DNA from: Brachypterus glaber
Lineage: Eukaryota; Arthropoda; Insecta; Coleoptera; Kateretidae
DNA: 64,000 nucleotides
Reading direction: 5' to 3'
Assembly (NCBI GenBank): GCA_958510825.1
Contig: OY294044.1
Coordinates: 38,985,816 to 39,049,815, forward strand
Below, one piece after another: positions 32,531-45,062 of the stretch. Numbering within the stretch: position 1 is the stretch's first letter; each line of letters begins with the position of its first letter. The notes beneath the pieces are model-generated. The model was not told the origin of the DNA. It ran no database searches and saw nothing but the letters and a program-made list of their open reading frames with translations. The translations under genes and the position numbers were made by a program.

Positions 32531-33195
32531 TTTAAAATCTGAGTAAATATTTCAAACAGAAAAATCTAACCTAAAAACTAAAAATTTTTACAAAATATTA
32601 CTATTAAGTTTAGTTTTAAGTTAAAACTAATTTTTTCTTCTTATAAAAAAAAGGAACTATTATATTAATTATAGTGCATAAAGTCTTTTTATAAACATTA
32701 AACTCTAAAACATTCGAATTTTCTTCGGTTTCCTTGAAACTCAATTTCAGCTGTTTCATATCAAAACAAGTTGACATTTCAGAAAAGGTGGTTCGTTGAA
32801 CTACTTGTAGATTTCATACCTTGTATCAGCTTCTGTTTTACCTCTGTAGAAGTTTTCTTATTCGCCGCTAGATGCCTTCACAGAACAGCAAACCTGTTTT
32901 AATTACAAAGTTGCCCACTAGATGGCCACACATTGATCATAGGGTGATTTTTCCAGAAAATTCTTGGATTTGCTTTTTTTACAAATCCTTGAACATCCTT
33001 GCCCACAAACACAATTTTAGCACAATCCTTATGCTTTTGCTCACTTTTCACTCTGTTTTATGCGAAGCACAGGTATTTTTTGCCAAAACACATGTTATTT
33101 TGTTAATTTCACTTTGTTTTATTCCCGGTTTTACGACGTGGTTACGATTTTTTCACGTTTTTCACTTGATCCGGGTCTGAATGACCAATTTTTAA

Positions 33196-33439
33196 TGTCT
33201 GGTTCGGTTTCTCGATAAATAATGGACTGTAGTTTTTTGTTTTTGTATTTATTTTGCACAAACTTTTGGTACATAATAATTTTACAATTTATTCTTCGTC
33301 ATAAACGTGGACGCCTTGATTGAGAATTTCTACTCGACTGCGCAGTAACGTAGACTGCTGTATGAGGTGCGCTAGTGCCAGACTGCAATTTATAGCGCCC
33401 TCTATAATATTTTTGTGTTGGGTAATTTTGTTCCCAACA
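33196..33439 (-). repeat. 5' LTR of the BEL/Pao element
   Basis: On the - strand it starts TGTTGGGAAC and ends CAGACA (244 bp), followed by ATTGGTCATTCAGACCCGG, a plausible primer site upstream of gag. AATAAA is present. No second LTR was found. Confidence 0.6.
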
Positions 33440-33737
33440 CCCTGTATATATATTTTTTTTTCATAAATATATTTATGTTTATATTTATCTATTTATAGTT
33501 TCCGATTTTAAGATTTTATTTTAGCGGGAAAGCATTATTGCTTTTTGTTTCCTTATTAATAAACAATAAAAATAGAGCAGTTTAAGTATTACCTAACTCA
33601 CTTTTTGGTCAATTTGACCTCCTCCGACCCCCTGGCGAAACACCGAAAATTGTCCGTTTTTAACAGCTTTATGATAAATTTTGCCACTGTTCGTGTGGTT
33701 TTAAAACAAATTATGGATCAGGTAGGTCTTTTATTGT
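33440..33737. other. Spacer without recognisable gene
   Basis: AT-rich then GC-richer sequence between the BEL LTR and the long inverted repeat. Nothing identified. Confidence 0.4.
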
Positions 33738-34732
33738 CAAAGGGCATAGCCCAATAAGATGGTGAAAAGTCCCCCCTCTGGGATTTTCACCGGACATAGG
33801 GCATTTTATTCGGTATCAAAAAAGACCAAGCCCCCTAAATTTTCAGCCCGCCAGGGCGCCTCTAGCGGCCGCTAGCGCAAAAAAAAACACTTTTTAGTAT
33901 TTTTGAGATAACTCGGGCTCAAAATAATATTTTTACATGCAGTTTGCGGCATTCGAACGGGCTATCAATGGAGTATATGTGTGATTTTTTTTAGATTTTT
34001 TGGCTTCATAACCAAAAAATGGCGGCCATTTCAATATTTGCAACGTGATTTTCAGGACTTTTTCTCTTCCCGGCACAAAATTAAAAAATGGCATTTTATA
34101 ACATTTTTCATTACCTTTCAGATGGTATATTGCGAATAAATTTTTAAGTGGCGCAAAAGGTCAAAAAAACGGCAAATATCCGATTTTGGTCATTTTCGAC
34201 CGATTTTTGACCGATTGCTGATCTTCTCGCGACGTTTTTGTGGGCAATGAGTCACTATCAAGTCCCTAAGACACTCAAACCCAAGTTTTAGTCCCTCAGG
34301 ATTCTTGAGTCAGGAAAGCTGCTCCTCGAAAACAGACCACTAAAATCGTTTTAGCACCGTCAAAAACCCCCAAGTCCCACTTTCCGGCCTTCACAATTTT
34401 TACATTATGATCCGTTCCGTCCGAAACCTATATTTCGACTTCATTTCTCACCGTCCAGAACATTTAATCAAGCAAGTAATGCCAGGAACAGCATCAGCGT
34501 CCTGAAAACCCCCAACCCTTGATATGATCCACCTCTATTTCCTTATATTCCTGGGATAGATAAAGACCGTTTCTAAAGGATAGGCATGTACTTACACTCC
34601 AACTAAATAATTTTGTCAACATGTTTGTTTAATAATTTTTATTTATTAGTATACTTGCAATTAATCTCATATGTACAAATTCTAGAATTCTATTCAGTCT
34701 CTTCAAAAATGTTATATTTATCTTAGAAAATG

Positions 34733-34945
34733 TTATTCATCGTCCTCTGAATCATCGTTGATGCACGCCACGACATTAATGCATGCCACGACATTATCGT
34801 CCAAGAAATATTTTGTTAAAATTTCGGCTGGTCTTACAATTCTATCTTCATATCGTCCGTTGGATAGATAATAAATAATTGCGGCCACATGAGCGCAGCA
34901 TCCTACTATCCGATTCCCATTCGCACAATCACAACAGTACCTCAA
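34733..34945 (-). pseudogene. SWIM-type zinc finger protein end, left arm
   Basis: RYCCDCANGNRIVGCCAHVAA followed by YYLSNGRYE, a SWIM finger (C-x-C...C-x-H) and an acidic tail. SWIM fingers occur in several eukaryotic DNA transposases such as MULE and KDZ groups. A 21-bp tandem duplication gives VVACIN twice. The rest of the protein is missing. Confidence 0.65.
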
Positions 34946-35172
34946 TATACCTCCAGGTCAAATTGAAAATAGACCTCAGAAATCGTTTTAGCCCCATCAA
35001 AAACTTCTTATAATCATTGCTGGCACTCCAGAGCCGAAGAAAAAAGTTTCGTTGCTTTGTTTTGTTATAGTTTCTTTACCATTTAAACAACAAACAAATC
35101 GTTTTTTCAAGGTAGGTTTTCGGACATTCACATAGAAATCAGTAGTAACAAACTGCGCGGTGTAGGTTCTTT

Positions 35173-36613
35173 GCCGGCACTTGGCACACTATGGAACGAA
35201 GCGGGTCATACGTTGGACATCGTATCTTTCTTGAAAACGGTAGTCGGGATTTTCATAAAATTTAGTATGTAGCTATTTTTAGGTACAAGGTAGCCTTTTA
35301 GCTAGGTTTAATTTTTGGCAAAAATCTGGAAATCTGGAAAATCTGGAAAAAATCTGGAAATATTCTGGAAAAATTCTGAAAAAGTTTTAAAATAGTGACA
35401 AAAAATTTTTATAAAAAAAGTGATAATAAAACAAACTAAATAAAGTAAATAATTTTTATATAGGTACTTTTATCAAAAACCAGTAATTCCCTAGCTTCCT
35501 TGAATAATTCCTTTACTTTATTTTTACAAGTAGGTCTCATACTGGAAATTACTGGATCTGAGGCTAACAATAAGCTATGCAAGATATCCTCATTGTTTGC
35601 CTCTCTAGACATTTTTCTTGCGTGATTTTCTCTGAATTTTTCCAGAATTTTCCAAAATAGCTAAATGTTTTAATTTTACTTGAAAGAGCCAAATTGTTTA
35701 CTTAAAATTATAATTTTACAAGTTATACACATTTTCCAGAATTCTTCCAAATTTGGGATTAAATACTGACGCAAAAATCTTTCTTGTACACTAAATGGTA
35801 AATATTAATAAGCAATTAAATTTATTTTTTTTAAACATTTCCAGATTTCCAATTAATTTCCAAAAACAAGGTTAAAACAAAATTCTTTTTTAGAAAATTG
35901 AAAAAAAGTTGAAAAAAATATATATTTTTTATTTATTTAAATTTTTGTCATCTGGGCCTTTTTTGGCAATTTTGCGAAATTTAAAACTACAGTAGTATTC
36001 TAACGCTTAAGCTAAGCTAAGCTAACGTAATTACCAGATAATATTACCCACCGCAAAGAAATTCTGTAAAAGTTTATGTGAAAAGTTATTTTTGTTTAAA
36101 GTTATTTTTGTTTATTGTTGTTTAAAACAGAAATTTAAATTAAAGAGGTTCTGGAGTTTTCTGGGGTCTGATTTTTGCATAAGTTTTTTCCTTACTTAAT
36201 CCACTATAATGTAGTTATAAAAAATTAAGGGACTTTGCGGGACTTTAACGAAAAAACAAGAAATGTCGGAAAATTAAAAAAAAAATGATAATACAAAAAA
36301 TAGGGGATATACAAAATATTTTATTTTTTTCTATAATACTCTTTTAAATTGTTATTATTGCGCAATTAATAGAAAACGATTATATTGTAAGATAACAAAA
36401 AAAAAGACTACAAATTTTCGTAGCATAATTAAGACATCTAATATAAGCGTTAATTTATCTAAGTAACCTTAGTTATAGATAGAAATTTTGCCTCTACTCA
36501 ATGTATAAGATAATTAACTATAAGAAAAATGCATTTAAACCCTTATTTTTTTTTGATTTTTTTTACCCGTTGTCCAGCCTATGGCCCGGTTCGTTCCATA
36601 GTGTGGCAGTTGC
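35173..36613. mobile_element. TIR element inside the inverted repeat
   Basis: Ends GGCACACTATGGAACGAA (35183-35200) and its complement with one mismatch (36591-36608) pair over about 45 bp. Inside: CTGGAAA repeats (35327-35390) and no usable reading frame. Non-autonomous; group not assigned. Confidence 0.5.
35327..35390 (+). repeat. CTGGAAA simple repeat
   Basis: Six irregular units of ATCTGGAAA type. Confidence 0.7.
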
Positions 36614-36837
36614 CTGAACTGCAAAATCGTGTCCGGGCGCGCTATTGCTGTTGAAGGCTACAAAACTTCTTTACGCGCAAGGTGAGCATGAGGCAAGAAA
36701 AGGATTTTGTTAATAAGATAATTAATAACACTCTGAGTCCGATATGATGGAAAAATTGCGAGGGCCAGGAAGTGGGACTTTTTGATGGTGCTAAAACGAT
36801 TTCCGATGTCTGTTTTCAGTTTGACCTGGAGGTATAT

Positions 36838-37027
36838 TGAGGTACTGTTGTGATTGTGCGAATGGGAATCGGACAGTAGGATGCTGCGTTCATGTGGCCG
36901 CAATTATTTATTATCTATCCAACGGACGATATGAAGAATTGTAAGACCAGCCGAAATTTTAACAAAATATTTCTTGGACGATAATGTCGTGGCGTGCATC
37001 AACGATGATTCAGAGGACGATGAATAA
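36838..37027 (+). pseudogene. SWIM-type zinc finger protein end, right arm
   Basis: Inverted copy of the left-arm finger: CCDCANGNRTVGCCVHVAA. A four-base loss after GRYEE shifts the frame; the acidic end DDSEDDE returns in another frame. Confidence 0.6.
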
Positions 37028-38016
37028 CATTTTCTAAGATAATTATAACATTTTCGAAGAGACTGAATAGAATTCTAGAATTTGTACATAAGAGATTAAT
37101 TGCAAGTATACTAATAAATAAAAATTATTAAACAAACATGTTGACAAAATTATTTAGTTGGAGTATAAGTACATGCCTATCCTTTAGAAACGGTCTTTAT
37201 CTATCCCAGGAATATAAGGAAATAGAGGTGGATCATATCAAGGGCTGGGGGGTTTTCAGGACGCTGATGCTGTTCCTGGCATTACTTGTTTGATTAAATG
37301 TTCTGGACGGTGAGAAATGAAGTCGAAATGTGGGTTTCGGACTTTTGTGAAGGCCGGAAAGTGGGACTTGGGGGTTTTTGAAGGTGCTAAAACGATTTTA
37401 GTGGTCTGTTTTCGAGGAGCAGCTTTCCTGACTCAGGAATCCTGAGGGACTAAAACTTGGGTTTGAGTGTCTTAGGGACTTGATAGTGACTCATTGCCCA
37501 CAAAAACGTCGCGAGAAGATCAGCAATCGGTCAAAAATCGGTCAAAAATGACCAAAATCAATATTTGCCGTTTTTTTCTTTTGCACCACTTAAAAATTTA
37601 TTCGCAATATACCATCTGAAAGGTAATAAAAAATGTTATAAAATGCCATTTTTCAATTTTGTGCCGGGAAGAGAAAAAGTCCTGAAAATCAGGTTGCAAA
37701 TATTGAAATGGCCGCCAATTTTTGGTTATGAAGCCAAAAAATCTAAAAAATATCACACATATACTCCATTGAAAGCCCGTTCGAATGCCGCAAACTGCAT
37801 GTAAAAATATTATTTTGAGCCCGAGTTATCTCAAAAATACTAAAAAGTGTTTTTTTTTGCGCTAGAGGCGCCCTGGCGGGCTGAAAATTTAGGTGGCTTA
37901 GTCTTTTTTGATACCGATTCGAATGCCCTATGTCCGGTGAAAATCCCAGAGGGGGGACTTTTCACCATTATTGGGCTATGCCCTTTGTTTAAAACTTTAG
38001 AAAACCAGTCTGGTTA

Positions 38017-38216
38017 NNNNNNNNNNNNNNNNNNNNNNNNNNNNNNNNNNNNNNNNNNNNNNNNNNNNNNNNNNNNNNNNNNNNNNNNNNNNNNNNNNNN
38101 NNNNNNNNNNNNNNNNNNNNNNNNNNNNNNNNNNNNNNNNNNNNNNNNNNNNNNNNNNNNNNNNNNNNNNNNNNNNNNNNNNNNNNNNNNNNNNNNNNNN
38201 NNNNNNNNNNNNNNNN
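38017..38216. other. Assembly gap, 200 N
   Basis: Exactly 200 N, 30 bases after the right arm of the long inverted repeat. Probably a nominal gap length. Confidence 0.95.
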
Positions 38217-39215
38217 CGAATCTGGCCTCAGAATATTTCTATTACCTAAGTTTTCTGAGAAAATGAGATAAAAATGTTAAAAAATCATTATTTTATCCCG
38301 ATTTTGTTCTAAAATCATGAGAGATAAAAATATTCCAAGGACAAATTTAGATTCGGCGACTCAATATTAGTTAAAAAATACCCAACTTAAAACATGGAAA
38401 CTTTAAATTCATAGGTAGAATCGGGTAGAATAAATAGGGATATTATGAAAAAAAAAATATTTAAAAAAAATGGGTAATGTGACAAAACTAAGTAGGGGTG
38501 GAGGGTAAGAAGAAGGGTGCATAAGGGGATAAGCTTATCGCCACGTACTCATGCTAAAAATTGTCAAAAATCATTACTAGGGGGTCAAAAATGAACTAAA
38601 AATATGTTTGGACTTTTTAAAAAACAAAAAAAATACACAATATTTTGTTTTATAAATTATTTTTAAATTGGCATAATTGACTGTACTAAAATTTAAAAAA
38701 TAAGAAGTGCTGGATTTTTTTAAGGTCAAATTTGGATTCTGCGCCTTTAAATTGATAAGAAAAATATATTTTTTGGGCTCGGGAAAAAAGTTTACACTGT
38801 GTACTTTATTTTTGTTTCTTTTTCATTTATTTACTTTTTACTAACAAACTAAGCAAAATAAAAAAATATTTGTATATATATTTTTGTAGAGAATTTTATA
38901 ATCTACAAATTAAGTTCTATAAAATTTTTATACAGATTTGATAGTTTTGCCACAAAAGAGCAATAAGTAAACTCTGCACTTTAATTTTAAGCTTTTTATT
39001 TTTTTTTCGCGTACTTACTCTGACAGTAGGTCCTTGGCATATATATTTTTGAGTTCCTCATATTTTTTTTAATATACCCTAAAATTTTTAAAATCCTACT
39101 GTTCTTTTTTAAGATTTTGAAAAAAAACGTCATTATTTCCTGGACTTATATAAAAAAAAGTTGAGATTTGTTGCCTAGTGACACGTATGTTTAAAAATAT
39201 GTTTATACATAATAT
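38217..39215. other. AT-rich region without recognisable gene
   Basis: Only stop-rich frames. No repeat match inside the window noticed. Confidence 0.4.
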
Positions 39216-40384
39216 CGTCGGCTTACAAGTAAAAGACACTAAGTCACTTTTTTGCAAAAATGGGATTTTAATGGCACTGTAATTAATTTTTGATGATCTA
39301 TGTATAGGTTAACCGAACTAACTTCTAGGTGGACTGCCAAGGGAGTTACCCACTATACAAAACGCACCAATTTGATTTTGATTAAATTTTTATCTGGCAA
39401 TAGGCACTAAGTCACTTAGTGCACTTAGTGCGTTTTACTTGTGGACTATTTCAAATGTTTCTGCACTAAGCGAATTTCCAAAAAGAGTAAATTTATAAAA
39501 ATGTGATTGCTTGAATCATTTATATGATACAATATCGCTTTATTTATTGTACTGGCAAACGCATTCAAATTTTGCTATTTAAAGTTGATGGAATAGAGAC
39601 AGAATAGAATAGAGAATTCAAGTTTAAAGTAAAACAAAAAAGTATAAATTAATCTTTATATTTATTAAAAATTATCTAAGGAGGCTTATTATATTATTAT
39701 TTTAATAAATATAAAGATGAACTTTTTTGTTTTACTTTAAACTTTAATCGCGTATTGTGACAAAACGGCAAAAGAATTAAAAAAAAAATGGTATTTACTT
39801 TTTTGTAGAAAATTAAGCAATCTTTGTTTTATTTATAATAATATTTTTATTATAATTCGAAATAGCCGAGATATAGACAAATAATTGAATAGGTGCAGAT
39901 TAATATAAAAAAAATATAAATAAAATAAAACTAACTGATAGATTTTTTAAATTTTGTTCCAAAAAAAAATCCAACCCCTTCTTTTAAAAATCTAGTTTTT
40001 GAAAATTTATGTAAACATCTTGTTTTCTACTTTATAGTTATACATTAAGTTTAATTAATAGAAGGTTTTTAATTTTAAATAGTTGTTTTTTATATTATTT
40101 TATTGACTTTGTGCTCTTTACTTGTAAGCCGACGTCGTGGGCCTACAAGTAAAAGGCACTAAGTCCATGTCTTTTTTTAAAATTTAGTTGAATTAATCTA
40201 CTTCAATTTTTCTTTATTTAACTGCAAATGGGACATTATTATGTCCAAACATGTCATTGCGATTTGTGGTAGTTTTTTTCCAAAAACAATTATTACAAAA
40301 ATTAAAAAGCAACAATGAAAGTTAAATTTGTCAATATCTCAAAACCATGTTTTTGGACTTAGTGCTCTTTACTTGTAAGCCGAT
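39216..40384. mobile_element. MITE cluster with CGGCTTACAAGTAAA ends
   Basis: The end motif with ACTAAGTC appears at 39216 (+), in a weaker form at about 39404-39445 (-), at 40107-40133 (-), 40138-40168 (+) and 40355-40384 (-). This gives a left unit of about 230 bp, a right unit of 247 bp and a middle part, all sharing ends. No coding potential. Confidence 0.6.
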
Positions 40385-42088
40385 GATATGTAATATTATT
40401 ACTTATGCCTTATACTAGTTTTAATAGAAATACTAACATTGAGAATTAAAAAAAGATTATTTATAAAATAATTTAACATTTAACAATTAGTGATAATAAT
40501 TTTTTTCCAGTCAAAACAAAGTATATTATTAATTTTTATTCTAAATTTTCCGCTTTCAAAGATTTTCTTTTTTCTTTAAAGATCCCTTTTTATTTTATTT
40601 TATTTATTTATCCACGTTTGAACAATATTTTTGTGTTCCGTGGAAACGGCTGGTACATACTATACATTGTTTTAAAAATTATATTATTGTGTCATATGCT
40701 GTTAAGTTGACTATAACTAGTGTTTTCTTTAATTTTTTTTTTATTTTGACAACTTCAACTACAACCATAGTTTACAATCAGAGATATGGCAAAGTTTGCT
40801 TTTTCAAAATATACACACGCAATGTAATAACAAATAAACGTTTACTACTACTACTACTGGCAATTATTTTAAATCTGGTACTGGAATATTCCATATTATA
40901 TACCCCATGTCATATTTATCTTAGGATCTAGTAATGATAAAGGATTTGTACAAAGCTTGAAGAAAATAAGTAATTTCGCAGAAAATTTATTAAATTAGTT
41001 TGTATTTAAAATTTCTAAACAAAATCTCTTAATAAATTAAAACTAAACATGTAAATTTACGTTTAAACGCCAAAAATAAAAATATTTTAAATATTTCGGA
41101 TAAAATTAAACAATTTAGAATTTTTTACCCGTAAACTACTCTATCTCTGCAAACACTGAAAGCGTATTTAAAACTGGTTATTCTAATTCTGATTTTACCA
41201 CATATTAATTACATATTTAATTTTTAAAGAATAAATTTTATAAAGTTCCTTTATTTGCACAATAATTGAAATTATTTCGCTTTGAAGAAAATAAGTAATT
41301 TCTAAGAAAATAAATCAAATTATTTTGTATTTACAAATGTTCTAAGCAAAATCATGTAAAAAGTTAATATTGCATAATTTATCCTGTTATCCTTATACTT
41401 TGTAGTTTAAGGAATATAATTTAGAATAAAATTTCATAATAGACAAAGAATTCTTTGAAAATTTTGATTCAAAAAGTAGAATTATTTTGCAATCCCTTTT
41501 TTATAAAGAATGTATGTAGGGTATAGGGTCAATTCATCTTAGTCTTCCTTCGTTCTTTGTAGTTAGTTTTCACTTTTTGTACTTTTCTCCTTTCGGGTAG
41601 TGCCACAAAATAAAAGTGCATGGAGAATCGCGTAGTGTCCTACTTTGGGAAACCCAAAAATTATTTTTGACAATTAAATTTCATAATTTTGAACATCTAT
41701 CAAATTTTAGATTAGCTTACAAAATGTTTAAATTCATAATGTGATACATCATTTGTAATAAAAATAAATAAATGTGTCGACAAGGACCTCAAAGCCTAGA
41801 ATTTATAAAGAATTTTTACAACGTTCTGGAATACATCACACATGCCTTTTTAAAGAAAAAGTTATATTTTTTAAATATTAACCTACTGAACTAAACTTAT
41901 TGAACAAATACATATTATTAATCTTTGTTGTTCTACTTATACTTATATATTAATATTAAACAATTATATTTTTATTTATTGGATATTTATATGGTTAACA
42001 GAACCACCGCTAGATGTAGTTACCCTAGATATTAATTAGACTGACCCCATTTAGCATTGCTTCTGAAAAGTTTGACACCAAGCTGCCG
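40385..42088. other. Non-coding region with a weak direct repeat
   Basis: Stop-rich. About 88 bp at 40955-41042 recur at 41279-41366. A segment with CCTTTCGGGTAGTGCCAC (41590-41610) recurs in reverse at 46780-46800. Confidence 0.45.
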
Positions 42089-42567
42089 CAGGGCCGTAGC
42101 GAAGGAGATTTGGTGGGGGGGAGGAGGTCAAAAATTACAACTTTTTTTAGCCTAAAAACACAACTTTTTTCCTCAAATGACTAAAAAAAAGGTCCCACCC
42201 TTTCTTAAAACTCAAAAAAAAAGTTAATGACTAAAAAAAAAATGGTCCGCCCTTCATGAAATATGCAAGTTTTATATTATGTATTATATTGTGAATCCAC
42301 GAAATATGCAAGTTTTTTAAAAATCCCAAAAAATATGCAACTTTTATTTTATTCCAAGGTTTTAAAAATCCCAACTTTTATATTTTTAAGCCATAAAATT
42401 ATTTAAAACTTTTTTTCCCAAAATTAAAAATGTATTATTTTATTTTTTTTTTAACCCATGAAATATGCAACTTTTATGTTTTTAATCCATGAAATATGCA
42501 ACTTTTTTGATTTCAAGATAGGTGAGGGGAGGCTCCCCCCCATCCCCCCCCCATAGCTACGGCCCTG
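42089..42567. mobile_element. MITE with CAGGGCCGTAGC ends, 479 bp
   Basis: CAGGGCCGTAGC at 42089 and GCTACGGCCCTG ending at 42567 are perfect inverted ends with G/C runs just inside. hAT-like end style, but a clean 8-bp duplication is not seen. Interior holds several ATGCAACTTTTAT-like units. Confidence 0.65.
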
Positions 42568-42769
42568 GCCGCTATATGGAGTGACTATACTTCAGTTCAA
42601 AAAATACTTTTTTCTACGATCTAATAGAAAAGTTAACATTCCTACAAAAACAAATGAAGTTTACAGACTACAAAATAACCTATTAGTATTTTACTTTTCT
42701 GCTCGTTACCGTGACAGTAAGCAGAAAAGTGATCGAGATGTTGGTCCGCCATTTTTTTAATATCAAATT

Positions 42770-43027
42770 ATTATTTATTTCAAATGCTCCGGGTATAACC
42801 ATACAGCAAAACATTGTTCAAAAAGTGACATTTGTCCGGTGTGCACGCTAGATCATAAACTAAAGGAATGCAAGTCTGCATTTAAAAAGTGTATAAATTG
42901 TACTAATAATAATATAAACTTTAGAACAAATTATGATATAAATCATTCGGCAAAAGACAATAACTGTCCAGTGTATAACAAGCAAGTTTCTTTTGCAAAG
43001 GCAAAAACCTGTTATTTAGAGCAATAG
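42770..43027 (+). pseudogene. Non-LTR B ORF1, zinc-knuckle end
   Basis: CSGYNHTAKHC, CPVCTLDHKLKEC and CINC are the Cys/His knuckles at the end of a jockey-like ORF1 protein. The start is missing, so the element is 5'-truncated near 42770. Confidence 0.75.
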
Positions 43028-43059
43028 CAACCATACCTTAAGAAAACATTAATAGAAAA

Positions 43060-44126
43060 TGAAAACAATCTTCTTAATCATAATTTTTGTGTTGTTCACC
43101 AAAATGCGCAAAGCATTACTAACAAACTCGAGGATTTTGAACTACTTTTAAAACAAGAAAACGTAGATGTTCTTTGTATTACTGAGACCCATATGAAACG
43201 TTATCAACTAAATTTAATTAGTTATGAGAAATATAATGTTACTAGTAGTTTCTGTAGGACAAAAAATGAAAAAGGCGGTACTCTTATTTTAACTAAAGAT
43301 ATATACACTGTAAAAGAACTTAGTAACATTGTAGATCTCAGTGTTGAGCTACATGTTGAGTTTTCTGCTATTGAGATTAAACTTAAAGTGGATTTTATTT
43401 GCATAGTCTCTGTCTGTAGGCCCCCAAAAGGAAATTTACAAATATTTAATGAAAAACTAGAAAAATGTCTATGTGAATTAAACAATAAAAATTACACAAA
43501 AATAATTATATTTGGTGACCTAAATATTAATGCACTGGAAGATAAAGATAAGGGCCTGAGTGACCTGATGAACCTTATGAATTCGTTTTGTTTACAATCA
43601 CTTTTTTATGAACCAACAAGAGTAACACCAACAACTGCAAGGGCTATTGATTATATGTTTACAAATTTTAATTATGAAATATTAGACAAATATGTAATTC
43701 ATAACGGTCTGTCGGATCACTCGGCACAAAAAATTTGTTTTCCGGTGTACAATAAAATAATTAAAAACAATTTTACTTTTAGATCCTTTTCACAAAAAAA
43801 TATAAAAACTTTTTTAAATCATTTGTCAAATGAAAATTGGGATGAGATATATAATGCTCAAACTGTGGATAATAAATTTTCTAGCTTTGCCAATATTTTT
43901 AACTACTACTTTGACATATCATTTCAAATAGTCAAATCTTCTAATGTTCAACAAACAAATGACAAATCATGGCTAACCAAAGTCTTAGAAGTATCTAGTA
44001 AAAAATTAAAACTATTATTTGAATTAAAAAATAGCGGGCACATTGACCCTGAATATTATAAAAAGTATAAATCGATATACCGAAAATTATTAAGATCGGC
44101 AAAAAACTGCATTATAACAGGATAAT
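43060..44126 (+). CDS. Non-LTR B AP-like endonuclease
   Basis: HQNAQSITNKLEDFE, CITETH, GGTLILTK, GDLNINAL, AIDYMFTN and LSDHSAQ appear in order and give the EN active-site set (N, E, D-N, D, SDH). Open to 44126 with one stop near its start. It nicks target DNA for target-primed reverse transcription. Confidence 0.85.
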
Positions 44127-45062
44127 TTCAAACTCAAATAACAAGCAAAAAACAGTTTGGAAACTTATTAATAAAAACACGAAAAGCAAAAATAAACAAA
44201 CAGAGGCGTCGTTAAAAATAAATAATAATAAATAAATAATATTGAAACTAAGAATATTAAGCAAATTGCAAATGCATTTAATGATTTTTTTGTTAAAATA
44301 CCGCATAAACTTGTATCTAATTTAAATAATAATAATACTTATTCTCAAAAAACACACATAAACCAAACTTTAACTTTAAAACCTATAACGGAAAACGAAT
44401 TACTTAAAATTATACGTAATTTAAAAAATACAAATTCATGCGGTCCTGATGGTTTTCCTTCAAAAATAATAAAAATTAGTGCAAATTATATAGTAGGTGC
44501 GTTGTGTAATATAATAAATAAATGCTTAACGAAGGAACTTTTCCTGATTTATTAAAAACTGCTAAAATTGTACCCATTTTCAAAAAGGGATGTGCAAAGG
44601 AATTGTCCAATTAAAGGCATATAGCCTTGCTCTCTATCTTTTCCAAGATAATTGAAAAGGCTATTGCTATACGTATAATTGAATTTCTTAAGAATTTTAA
44701 AATTTTAGTCAAGCAGCAACATGGATTTCGTCAGAAAAGATCAACAATTACAGCATTAGTTAGGCTATTAGACTATATTTATAAAAATCTAGATAGCAGT
44801 GAAAAAGTTATGGCTTTATTTTTAGACCTCTCTAAAGCTTTTGATTGCGTTCCTCATAATATACTATTACTAAAATTAGAGTCTTTTGGCATACGTGGTA
44901 AATGTAATGATTTACTCAAACCTTATCTGTCTATAAGGCGGCAGTTTGTTTCTTTCCAGGGCACAGATTCGGAATTATTAAATGTGGACATTGGTGTCCC
45001 ACAGGGTAGTGTCTTAGGACCTTTACTTTTCTTAATTTATATCAATGATATTATTTTTCCAT
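44127..45062 (+). pseudogene. Non-LTR B reverse transcriptase, N-terminal and palm
   Basis: After frame changes at 44127-44330, NSCGPDGFPSK and FKKGCAKELSN are readable, then an open stretch with HGFRQKRSTITAL, ALFLDLSKAFDCVPH and GVPQGSVLGPLLFLIYIND. A stop at 45065 precedes the catalytic box. Confidence 0.85.

Larger units (their letters stand above)
33738..37987. mobile_element. 4.25-kb inverted repeat with SWIM zinc-finger arms
   Basis: Arms 33738-35003 and 36780-37987 are inverted copies of each other with moderate divergence and small indels. Outer ends read CAAAGGGCATAGCCC and the complement. Each arm carries the end of a SWIM-finger gene and a degenerate internal repeat of about 80 bp. 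The centre holds a separate TIR element. Two head-to-head copies of a DNA transposon end, or a foldback element, would explain it. Confidence 0.75.

Noticed and set aside
34733..34945. SWIM finger as an intact host zinc-finger gene
   Set aside because: Only the last 70 codons exist, and both arms of the inverted repeat carry the same piece.
37847..38266. Reading frame across the N gap
   Set aside because: It only stays open because N positions cannot encode stops, and it lies in the non-coding arm of the inverted repeat.
41590..41640. Inverted pair 41590-41640 with 46740-46800 as TIRs of one 5-kb element
   Set aside because: Similarity is patchy and a third relative lies at 55440-55510, so it is a dispersed repeat; the non-LTR element between them has its own ends.
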